Origin: Firmicutes bacterium UBA6132
GTDB lineage: Bacteria; Bacillota_A; Clostridia; Tissierellales; Sedimentibacteraceae
Direction: 5' to 3'
Assembly (NCBI GenBank): GCA_002435835.1
Contig: DIVM01000317.1
Coordinates: forward strand, 1-9,907
Length of the DNA: 9,907 nucleotides
Position numbers and translations under genes: made by a program. A model generated the notes under the pieces. That model ran no database searches. It worked only from the letters and a program-made list of their open reading frames with translations, and was not told the DNA's origin. Below, one piece after another: positions 1 to 6,121 of the stretch (position 1 is its first letter; every line of letters begins with the position of its first letter).

Positions 1-30
1 TTTGGATAATGCCAACGTAGGGAATCTATC
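1..30 (+). ncRNA. TPP riboswitch (THI element), 3' end only
   Basis: The first bases read TTGGATAATGCCAACGTAGGGAA, closely matching the conserved 3' end of the thiamine pyrophosphate aptamer, whose usual form is CTGG-ATAATG-CCAG-CGTAGGGAA. The small stem is TTGG (2-5) with CCAA (12-15), so both strands have changed from the usual CTGG/CCAG while pairing is kept; this supports a real RNA structure. The 5' part, including the TPP pyrophosphate and pyrimidine sensor helices and the 5' strand of P1, lies before the window. A terminator 20 bases downstream and a thiamine operon behind it fit a TPP-responsive attenuator. The exact 3' end is uncertain because P1 cannot be closed. Confidence 0.88.
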
Positions 31-49
31 ATAACGACATTTATTATGG

Positions 50-79
50 GATGCACTCTATTAGGAGTGCATCTTTTTT
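50..79 (+). terminator. Riboswitch-controlled intrinsic terminator
   Basis: GATGCACTC (50-58) pairs perfectly with GAGTGCATC (65-73), giving a 9-bp stem with a 6-base loop, followed directly by six T (74-79). It is a textbook Rho-independent terminator lying between the TPP aptamer and thiW. By analogy with other TPP switches, ligand binding should favour this hairpin and stop transcription before the thi genes. The competing antiterminator probably uses bases upstream of the window and cannot be drawn here. Confidence 0.88.
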
Positions 80-204
80 ATACACTTCTTAATAACTACA
101 ATCTTTTCTACATTTAATACATAAAATGTTTTTCCTTCTATTTCTCGATTCCTTGGTTTTTCTCTCATTCAATCATGTATCTCCAAAGAAGGGATGTGTT
201 TTAA
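80..204 (+). other. Leader between attenuator and thiW
   Basis: About 125 bases separate the terminator from the thiW frame, long for such a leader. It is pyrimidine-rich with no second stable hairpin that I can see. AGAAGGG at 187-193 is the only good Shine-Dalgarno-like sequence before thiW. A 28-codon reading frame from ATG 126 to TAA 212 is present, but it has no ribosome site, so I do not call it a gene. Confidence 0.5.
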
Positions 205-255
205 ATTTTTAATGTTAAAAGAATTACTCAATCTGGAATTTTAATTGCAGCAGGC
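205..255 (+). other. thiW: N-terminal thiW codons lacking a normal start codon
   Basis: In the thiW frame, the stretch after the stop at 202-204 reads IFNVKRITQSGILIAAG and runs straight into the GTG at 256. KRITxSGILIAAG is what the first membrane segment of ThiW proteins normally looks like, so the homologous protein starts here. The frame has no ATG, GTG or TTG in this stretch. An ATG at 212 is one frame off; one extra A in the run 217-220 would make it read MLKRITQSGILIAAG. Possible explanations are a one-base deletion (mutation or sequencing error), a rare ATT start at 205 served by AGAAGGG (11-base gap), or a -1 slip after ATG-TTA-AAA. Confidence 0.7.
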
Positions 256-705
256 GTGGTGTGTTCAACTTTTTACATACCATTTGGTATTGCAAAGTGC
301 TTTCCTGTTCAACATTTTATTAATGTTTTAGCAGGTATAACTTTAGGCCCAAAATATGCTGTAAGCATGGCTTTTATTACATCATTGATTAGAAATATGC
401 TTGGAACAGGAAGTTTACTCGCTTTTCCAGGAAGTATGTTTGGTGCATTGTTGTGTGCTATTTTATTCAAATACACCAAAAATACCATAGCTGCATTTGT
501 GGGTGAAGTAGTGGGAACAGGAATAATTGGGGCTATTTGTGCTTATTTTGTTGCAACATTAATTATGTCTAAAGAAGCAGCATTATTTACATTTGTTATT
601 CCATTTGGAATAAGCACTTTAGTTGGAGCATCAGTTTCTCTTATATTTATAACGGCAATGAAAAAAACAGGTATTTTAAATAAAATTAATGCGGAGGCAA
701 AATAA
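256..705 (+). CDS. thiW: ThiW, thiazole-specific ECF transporter S component (5' end doubtful)
   Basis: This is the predicted substrate-binding membrane subunit of an energy-coupling-factor transporter. By family knowledge it takes up the thiamine thiazole precursor (hydroxyethylthiazole), working with shared EcfA/EcfA'/EcfT subunits that are not in this window. Family hallmarks visible early in the protein are [34 protein letters not shown] and [11 protein letters not shown], embedded in a very hydrophobic protein of several membrane helices. GTG 256 is only the first standard start codon in frame. It has no ribosome site at a usable distance and cuts off half of helix 1, giving 149 residues where about 163-166 are expected. 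The stop overlaps the thiC ATG by one base (TAATG), so the two are translationally coupled. Function is near certain from homology and context; whether an intact protein is made is not. Confidence 0.85.
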   Translation: MVCSTFYIPFGIAKCFPVQHFINVLAGITLGPKYAVSMAFITSLIRNMLGTGSLLAFPGSMFGALLCAILFKYTKNTIAAFVGEVVGTGIIGAICAYFVATLIMSKEAALFTFVIPFGISTLVGASVSLIFITAMKKTGILNKINAEAK

Positions 706-2009
706 TGAATTACAAAACACAGATGGAAGCAGCAAAGCTTGGTATTATTACAAAGGAAATGAAGATAGTTGCTGAAAAAGAAAATATGGAAATAGAAAAA
801 CTTAAGAATTTAGTATCATGTGGAAGAGTAGTAATCCCTGCAAATATTAACCACAAATCTTTAAGCCCAGAAGGAATAGGTGAAGGGTTAAAAACTAAAA
901 TAAATGTTAATTTAGGTGTATCCGGTGATTGTGCTAATTATGATGAAGAATTTAAAAAAGTAAAGATGTCCATTGATTTAGGCGCTGAAGCAATAATGGA
1001 TTTAAGCAATTATGGAAAAACAAATACATTTAGAAAACAGTTAATTGAATATTCACCTGCAATGATAGGAACAGTTCCTATGTATGACGCTATTGGTTAT
1101 TTAGAAAAAGATTTAATGGAAATTAAAGCAAAAGATTTCTTAAAAGTTGTAGAAGCACATGCTATTGAAGGTGTTGATTTTGTAACTATACATGCGGGCA
1201 TAAATAAACGTGCCGTTGAAAGTTTTAAAAATTCAAAAAGATTAACTAACATAGTTTCAAGAGGTGGTTCTTTATTATTTGCATGGATGGAAATGACTGG
1301 CAATGAAAATCCATTTTATGAGTATTATGATGAACTTCTTGAGATTCTTTATAAATATGATGTAACAATCAGTTTAGGAGATGCGTTAAGACCTGGAAGT
1401 ATTAATGACTCAACTGATGCTGGGCAAATTTCTGAATTAATAGAAATTGGTGCATTAACTAAAAGAGCATGGGAAAAAAATGTACAGGTATTAGTTGAAG
1501 GACCTGGACATATGGCAATTAATGAAATAGCAGCTAATATGCAGCTTCAAAAAAGACTTTGTCATGGAGCACCTTTTTATGTATTAGGACCAATTGTAAC
1601 TGATATTGCACCAGGTTATGACCACATAACATCTGCCATTGGAGGAGCTATAGCAGCATCAAATGGAGCAGATTTCTTATGCTATGTTACTCCTGCAGAA
1701 CATTTAAGATTACCAGAATTAATCGATGTAAAAGAAGGTATTATAGCATGCAAAATAGCAGCTCATGCTGCTGATATAGCAAAAGGAATTCCTAATGCAA
1801 GGGATTGGGACAACAAAATGAGCGATGCAAGAAGAAGAATTGAATGGGAAGAGATGTTTTCACTTGCAATTGACCCTCAAAAAGCAAGAGAATATTTTGA
1901 AAGCAAGCCACCTGCAGAAAAACACAGCTGTTCTATGTGCGGTAAAATGTGTGCTATGAGAACAACTAATAAAATATTAAATGGTGAAAAAGTAGAATTT
2001 GCAAATTAA
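705..2009 (+). CDS. thiC: Phosphomethylpyrimidine synthase ThiC
   Basis: ThiC is a cytosolic non-canonical radical-SAM enzyme that rearranges 5-aminoimidazole ribotide into HMP phosphate, the pyrimidine half of thiamine. The 434-residue protein is the short form, without the extra N-terminal domain of the roughly 630-residue E. coli enzyme. Recognisable blocks are NVNLGVSGD (67-75), TIHAG (161-165), [16 protein letters not shown] (226-241), EGPGHM (265-270), [16 protein letters not shown] (299-314) and [17 protein letters not shown] (321-337). The iron-sulfur cluster ligands are Cys409, Cys412 and Cys416 near the C-terminus, in CSMCGKMC. The spacing is CX2CX3C, one residue shorter than the classic CX2CX4C; my recollection, unverified, is that short-form ThiCs often look like this. 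GGAGG at 693-697 sits 7 bases before the ATG. Identity is very secure. Confidence 0.97.
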   Translation: MNYKTQMEAAKLGIITKEMKIVAEKENMEIEKLKNLVSCGRVVIPANINHKSLSPEGIGEGLKTKINVNLGVSGDCANYDEEFKKVKMSIDLGAEAIMDLSNYGKTNTFRKQLIEYSPAMIGTVPMYDAIGYLEKDLMEIKAKDFLKVVEAHAIEGVDFVTIHAGINKRAVESFKNSKRLTNIVSRGGSLLFAWMEMTGNENPFYEYYDELLEILYKYDVTISLGDALRPGSINDSTDAGQISELIEIGALTKRAWEKNVQVLVEGPGHMAINEIAANMQLQKRLCHGAPFYVLGPIVTDIAPGYDHITSAIGGAIAASNGADFLCYVTPAEHLRLPELIDVKEGIIACKIAAHAADIAKGIPNARDWDNKMSDARRRIEWEEMFSLAIDPQKAREYFESKPPAEKHSCSMCGKMCAMRTTNKILNGEKVEFAN

Positions 2010-2020
2010 GTGGAGGATAT

Positions 2021-2848
2021 ATGTTTGAAAATATATTAAATAACGTAAACACAAAATGCCCATTAGTTCACAACATTACAAATTATGTAACTGTAAATGA
2101 TTGTGCTAATATACTCCTTGCATGTGGCGCGTCACCAATAATGGCTGATGATATTTTAGAAGTTGAAGAAATTACTTCTATAAGTGATGCTTTAGTAATA
2201 AATATTGGAACTTTAAATTCTCGAACTATTGGTTCAATGATAAAAGCTGGCAAAAAATCAAATGAATTAAATCATGTAGTTTTACTTGATCCTGTTGGTG
2301 TGGGAGCTTCTAAATTAAGAACTGACACAACTTATAAACTATTGGATGAAGTTAAATTTTCAGTTATTAGAGGAAATATTTCAGAAATAAAAGCTATCGT
2401 AGAAAAACAAATATTTAATAATAGAGGCGTTGATGCAAATTTTGATGATGTAGTTAATAGTGAAAATTTAAATGATTACGTTAGTTATGCTAAAGAATTA
2501 TCTGAAAAAACAGGTGCAGTAATTGTTATGACAGGGGCAATAGATATTGTTGCAGATAGCCAAAAATCGTATGTTATTTACAATGGGCATCCTATGATGA
2601 GCAAAGTTTCTGGAACAGGATGCATGCTTTCTTCCGTTATTGGTGGTTATTGTGCAGCAAATAAAGATAATATAATAGAAGCTACTGCAGCAGCTGTTTG
2701 TGTTATGGGATTATGCGGTGAACTTGCATTTGAAAAAATAAAAGAAAGTAATGGGGAAACATCATCATTAAAAATCCATTTAATTGATTTCATGAGCAAA
2801 ATGAATGAAGAAATATTAAATAGGGGTGTTAAATTTGAAGTTAAATAA
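2021..2848 (+). CDS. thiM: Hydroxyethylthiazole kinase ThiM
   Basis: ThiM phosphorylates 4-methyl-5-(2-hydroxyethyl)thiazole with ATP, the salvage route to the thiazole half of thiamine. It is a ribokinase-fold protein of 275 residues, close to the family's usual length. The N-terminal block CPLVHNITNYVTVNDCAN (13-30) followed by LLACGASPIMADD (32-44) is the family signature. DPVGVGAS (90-97), VIRGNISEI (115-123) and the anion-hole motif GTGC (198-201, Cys201) mark the active site. GTGGAGG (2010-2016) lies 4 bases before the ATG, 11 bases after the thiC stop. Its place behind the thiazole importer gene thiW shows the pair as a salvage module: import, then trap by phosphorylation. No defect is seen. 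Confidence 0.97.
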   Translation: MFENILNNVNTKCPLVHNITNYVTVNDCANILLACGASPIMADDILEVEEITSISDALVINIGTLNSRTIGSMIKAGKKSNELNHVVLLDPVGVGASKLRTDTTYKLLDEVKFSVIRGNISEIKAIVEKQIFNNRGVDANFDDVVNSENLNDYVSYAKELSEKTGAVIVMTGAIDIVADSQKSYVIYNGHPMMSKVSGTGCMLSSVIGGYCAANKDNIIEATAAAVCVMGLCGELAFEKIKESNGETSSLKIHLIDFMSKMNEEILNRGVKFEVK

Positions 2849-3491
2849 AAACTCAATGGTTCTTTATGCAATTACGGATAGAACTTGGCTTGGGGAAAAA
2901 AGTCTTGCTGAGTATGTTGAAGAAGCCATACAAGGTGGTGCAACATTTATACAACTTCGTGAAAAAAATTTAAACTTTAACGAGTTTTTAAGTGTTGCAG
3001 ATGATGTTAAAAAAGTTACTGACAAATATAAAATTCCATTTGTTATAAACGATAATGTTGATGTTGCAGTTAGCATTAATGCAGATGGTGTTCATATTGG
3101 CCAAGATGATGAAGAAATAAAAGAAGCAAGAAAAAAGCTTGGAATAAATAAAATTATTGGAATGTCAGCTCATTCAGTTGAAGAAGCACTAAAAGCAGAA
3201 AAAAATGGCGCAGATTACATTGGAGTTGGTGCAGTTTTTAATACATTAACAAAATCTGATGCAAACTATGTTGATTTTGAAACTTTAAAAAATATATGTT
3301 ATTCAGTGAATATTCCTGTTGTTGCAATAGGGGGAATAAATGAAGACAATGTATTAGATCTTAAAGGAAGCGGTATAGATGGCATTTCAGTAGTATCTGC
3401 TATTTTTGCAAAACCCGATATAAAAAAAGCTGCAAGGGAGATGTTTAAATTATCTAATGAAGTTGTAAATAACGTGCAGGAGGAAATATGA
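2835..3491 (+). CDS. thiE: Thiamine phosphate synthase ThiE
   Basis: ThiE joins HMP pyrophosphate and thiazole phosphate to give thiamine monophosphate, releasing pyrophosphate. It is a TIM barrel of about 218 residues. Visible blocks, numbered from this start, are LYAITDR (10-16), FIQLREK (38-44) for pyrophosphate binding, INDNVDVA (71-78), DGVHIGQDD (84-92), GMSAHS (109-114), GVGAVFNTLTK (130-140) with the thiazole-phosphate loop, and AIGGI (164-168). The start is not certain. TTG 2835 is chosen because AGGGG (2822-2826) sits 8 bases upstream; the in-frame GTG 2826 overlaps that site and has no other, and ATG 2856 would begin only two residues before the first barrel strand. The gene overlaps the end of thiM by 14 bases, implying coupled translation. 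Confidence 0.95.
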   Translation: MKLNKNSMVLYAITDRTWLGEKSLAEYVEEAIQGGATFIQLREKNLNFNEFLSVADDVKKVTDKYKIPFVINDNVDVAVSINADGVHIGQDDEEIKEARKKLGINKIIGMSAHSVEEALKAEKNGADYIGVGAVFNTLTKSDANYVDFETLKNICYSVNIPVVAIGGINEDNVLDLKGSGIDGISVVSAIFAKPDIKKAAREMFKLSNEVVNNVQEEI

Positions 3492-4276
3492 AAAAAATAT
3501 TAACTATTGCAGGATCCGACTGTAGCGGAGGAGCAGGTATTCAAGCAGACATAAAAACAATTACAGCCCACAAAATGTATGCTATGAGCGCTATAACATC
3601 ACTTACTGCGCAAAATACTACTGGTGTATATGGTGTATATGGTGTATTGGATTGCTCACCAGAATTTCTATCCTTACAGTTAGAGTCTATTTTTACTGAT
3701 ATTTATCCTGATGCAGTAAAAATCGGCATGGTATCCAACAAAGAACTTATCAGCATTATAGCTGATAAGTTAGTTGAATATGAAGCTAAAAATATAGTTC
3801 TTGATCCTGTTATGGTGTCAACAAGTGGAAGTAAACTTTTAAATGTTGATGCAATGGAAATATTAATAAATAAATTATTGCCTTTAGCAAACATAATTAC
3901 ACCAAATATATTAGAAGCAGAATGTTTATGCGGTTTTCACATTGAAACAAAAGAAGATATGAAAAAAGCAGTAGTAAAAATATCAGAGAAATTTAAAGGA
4001 CATATATTAATAAAGGGAGGACATCTAAGAGATTGCAGCGATGATTTATTATATTCAAATGGTGAATTTATATGGTATAGCCAAGAAAAAATAAACAATC
4101 CAAATACACATGGAACAGGATGTACTCTATCATCAGCAATAGCGTGCAACCTTGGTAATGGATGTGATATAAAAGAAAGCATCTTAAATGCCAAAAAATA
4201 TATAACAGGTGCAATAAAAGCAAATTTAAATATAGGAAATGGAAGCGGTCCACTAAACCACTGCTACAACATTTAA
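3488..4276 (+). CDS. thiD: Hydroxymethylpyrimidine/phosphomethylpyrimidine kinase ThiD
   Basis: ThiD phosphorylates HMP and HMP phosphate to HMP pyrophosphate, the substrate ThiE needs; it therefore both completes the ThiC route and salvages free HMP. The 262-residue ribokinase-fold protein shows AGSDCSGGAGIQAD (8-21), KIGM (78-81), DPVMVSTSG (106-114), TPNILEAE (138-145), KGGH (176-179), the catalytic GTGC (209-212, Cys212) and the closing GSGPLNH (252-258). The ATG overlaps the thiE stop as ATGA, with AGGAGG (3478-3483) 4 bases ahead, so it is strongly coupled. Oddity: residues 46-53 read GVYGVYGV, where relatives usually have a single GVYG, because of a 9-base tandem repeat. The insertion keeps frame and lies between the AQNTTG segment and the next helix, so activity is probably kept. 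Confidence 0.96.
   Translation: MKKILTIAGSDCSGGAGIQADIKTITAHKMYAMSAITSLTAQNTTGVYGVYGVLDCSPEFLSLQLESIFTDIYPDAVKIGMVSNKELISIIADKLVEYEAKNIVLDPVMVSTSGSKLLNVDAMEILINKLLPLANIITPNILEAECLCGFHIETKEDMKKAVVKISEKFKGHILIKGGHLRDCSDDLLYSNGEFIWYSQEKINNPNTHGTGCTLSSAIACNLGNGCDIKESILNAKKYITGAIKANLNIGNGSGPLNHCYNI
3623..3647 (+). repeat. 9-base tandem repeat inside thiD
   Basis: GGTGTATAT occurs at 3623-3631 and 3632-3640, followed by a partial third copy GGTGTAT (3641-3647). The unit is a multiple of three, so copy changes add or remove Gly-Val-Tyr without breaking the frame. It encodes GVYGVYGV in ThiD. Confidence 0.85.
3744..3771. repeat. Perfect 11-bp inverted repeat inside thiD
   Basis: AACTTATCAGC (3744-3754) and GCTGATAAGTT (3761-3771) are exact reverse complements around a 6-base loop ATTATA. 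No T run follows, so it is not an intrinsic terminator. It encodes part of KELISIIADKLV in ThiD. It may form an mRNA hairpin in the coding region or be chance. Confidence 0.6.
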
Positions 4277-4284
4277 TTCGATAT

Positions 4285-4311
4285 TTTAGGGACGCATCTT
4301 GCGTCCCTAAA
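4285..4311 (+). terminator. Hairpin after thiD; weak terminator or mini-repeat
   Basis: TTTAGGGACGC (4285-4295) and GCGTCCCTAAA (4301-4311) form a perfect 11-bp stem with a 5-base loop, 8 bases after the thiD stop codon. It is followed only by TCTTTG, with no proper U tract, so it is a poor intrinsic terminator on either strand. It could stabilise the 3' end of the thi mRNA or help end transcription. The outer bases TTTTAGGGACG (4284-4294) recur exactly at 9659-9669, suggesting that it belongs to a repeat family of this genome. Confidence 0.6.
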
Positions 4312-4314
4312 TCT

Positions 4315-4355
4315 TTGATGCAAAATTTTTTATTTTGTGATAAAATAAATATAAA
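4315..4355 (+). promoter_or_regulatory. Possible promoter for the efflux cluster
   Basis: TTGATG (4315-4320) resembles a -35 box. TAAAAT (4341-4346; 20-base spacer) and TATAAA (4350-4355) are candidate -10 boxes, though no pair has the ideal 17-base spacing. The stretch is extremely AT-rich, so chance matches are likely. Initiation from either -10 would fall around 4353-4362, which favours the downstream ATG 4382 as start of the first ABC gene. No operator repeat was seen. Confidence 0.3.
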
Positions 4356-4381
4356 ATTTCATGTGGGGCGTGCAATATAAT

Positions 4382-6121
4382 ATGGAAAATTTAAAAATTA
4401 GACCTATGAAAGAACCTCATAAAATTATTAATTATTGGAAACAGGAAAAACTTGTAGTAGCATGGATTGTTGTTTCAGGTCTTATTTATAATATATCAAT
4501 AGTTTTAGGACCAATTTATCAAGGTAAAATGGTTGATACAATAGTTAGACATGATGATTTACTAATGGTTGCTGAAACAGCATCTATTTTTATTTTTGCA
4601 ATATTCTTAACACAACTATTTAGATATATTAAGCGTTTTTATATTAGGCGTTTTGCAAACTCCACAATTGCGACCATGCGTTTAATGGTTTATAACAATA
4701 TAATGCATAAAAGCACAGCTGATTTGGATGAGGAAAATACAGGGAATTTAATGACCAGGGCAATTTCTGATGTAGATTTATGTGTGGAAGGTATGCGGAA
4801 GGTTACTACTGAAGTGTTTGACACAGTTGTTATGATGGTTACATATATCATATCAATGCTTTTTTATGATATGAAAATAACTATACTTTCGTTAATATTT
4901 GTTCCTATATCTATGCTATTAGCAGAAAAATTAAAAGTAATAATATATAAATATTCCATAGATTTTAGAAACAAATCGAGTGAAGTTTCAGATATTACAT
5001 ATAACACTATTGAAAATGTCTTGACACTTAGGATAAATGGTATGGAAAAAATTAATATAAAAAAATATGAAGAAGAATTAAATGATTTGCAAACTAAATC
5101 AATTAAAGCTAATTTATTAGAAAATTCAATGCATTCAGTTTATAATTCCATCGCTATGATTGGAGTTGTTTTTGTCATTTATATGGGTGGTAACAAAGTA
5201 ATAGAAGGTGACTGGTCAGTTGGCGCTTTTACAACTTATATAACTATGTTTGTTGCCATGGCTAAAAAAGCGAGTAAAACAGCAAAGTTATTTAATTCTG
5301 TTCAAAAGTCACAGATTTCTTGGAAAAGAATTAAACCCTATCTAACAGAATATCAAGAAAAGAATAATCAATTAAATATAAATAAGAAAACTACAATTCT
5401 CACTGTTGAAAATTTAAGCTTTAAATATCCATCAAATAATGAAAATATTATTGAAAATATTAATTTTGAAGGCGAAAATGGACAAATAATCGGTATAACT
5501 GGCCCAATAGTTTCAGGAAAATCTACATTAGGACTTTCTTTGCTTGGAATGTATCCTTATTTGGGCAGTATTAAAGTTGATGGCAGGGAATTGAAAAATT
5601 ATTCAGAATATGAAATAAGTGAGATGATTTCATATTTAGGCCATAAACCACAGCTTCTTTCTGAATCTATATATAATAATATAACCTTGGGAAATAAGAA
5701 AGATATAAGCAGTGTTTTAAAAGACGTATGTTTTGAAAAAGATTTAGAAGCAATGACAAATAAGGAATTTACATTGGTTGGCAATGGAGGAGTAAGATTA
5801 AGTGGTGGTCAGCAATCGAGAATTGCTCTTGCAAGGACTTTATTGAATAAATCTAAAATTATTATATTGGATGATCCATTTTCGGCTGTAGATATGAAAT
5901 CTGAAGAATCTATAATTGAAAATTTAAAAAATAATTATAAAGACAGCTTAATTATTTTAATTTCTCATAGACTTACTATTTTTAAAAATATCAATAAAAT
6001 AATTTTGCTGAAAAATGATAAAACAGCTGAATACGGTTCTCATGAAGAACTTCTGAAAAATTCTGCGATTTACAAAACAATTTATGAATTACAATGTGCT
6101 GTAGGTGATGAAAATGTATAA
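4382..6121 (+). CDS. Heterodimeric ABC exporter half, degenerate ATP-site subunit
   Basis: This is a full-length half-transporter: an ABC exporter membrane domain of about six helices (roughly residues 20-305) fused to a nucleotide-binding domain (roughly 340-575). Numbered from ATG 4382, the motifs are Walker A GPIVSGKST (374-382), Q-loop Gln424, signature LSGGQ (473-477), Walker B IIILDD with Asp497 for magnesium, and H-loop His529. Asp498 stands where the catalytic glutamate should be, the mark of the degenerate partner in heterodimers such as TM287/288. The next gene supplies that glutamate. ATG 4382 is preferred over the in-frame ATG 4361: GGGG at 4365-4368 is the only upstream purine site (13-base gap, rather long) and 4361 has none. 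Likely role is export of drugs or other hydrophobic compounds; substrate unknown. Confidence 0.92.
   Translation: MENLKIRPMKEPHKIINYWKQEKLVVAWIVVSGLIYNISIVLGPIYQGKMVDTIVRHDDLLMVAETASIFIFAIFLTQLFRYIKRFYIRRFANSTIATMRLMVYNNIMHKSTADLDEENTGNLMTRAISDVDLCVEGMRKVTTEVFDTVVMMVTYIISMLFYDMKITILSLIFVPISMLLAEKLKVIIYKYSIDFRNKSSEVSDITYNTIENVLTLRINGMEKINIKKYEEELNDLQTKSIKANLLENSMHSVYNSIAMIGVVFVIYMGGNKVIEGDWSVGAFTTYITMFVAMAKKASKTAKLFNSVQKSQISWKRIKPYLTEYQEKNNQLNINKKTTILTVENLSFKYPSNNENIIENINFEGENGQIIGITGPIVSGKSTLGLSLLGMYPYLGSIKVDGRELKNYSEYEISEMISYLGHKPQLLSESIYNNITLGNKKDISSVLKDVCFEKDLEAMTNKEFTLVGNGGVRLSGGQQSRIALARTLLNKSKIIILDDPFSAVDMKSEESIIENLKNNYKDSLIILISHRLTIFKNINKIILLKNDKTAEYGSHEELLKNSAIYKTIYELQCAVGDENV

Noticed and set aside
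126..212. 28-codon hydrophobic ORF upstream of thiW as a leader peptide
   Set aside because: It has no Shine-Dalgarno site and lies beyond the riboswitch attenuator, where a leader peptide has no obvious role; kept only as an observation.
1097..1303. Minus-strand frame inside thiC
   Set aside because: It is a shadow of a fully conserved thiC region, with no ribosome site and no recognisable protein.
2647..3076. Minus-strand frames across the thiM/thiE junction
   Set aside because: They lie antisense to conserved enzyme cores; sequence shows no family features.
3703..4253. Three overlapping minus-strand frames in thiD
   Set aside because: Mutually overlapping shadows of the coding frame.
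5599..5784. Minus-strand frame in the first ABC gene
   Set aside because: Falls opposite the ATPase domain and has no independent start signals.
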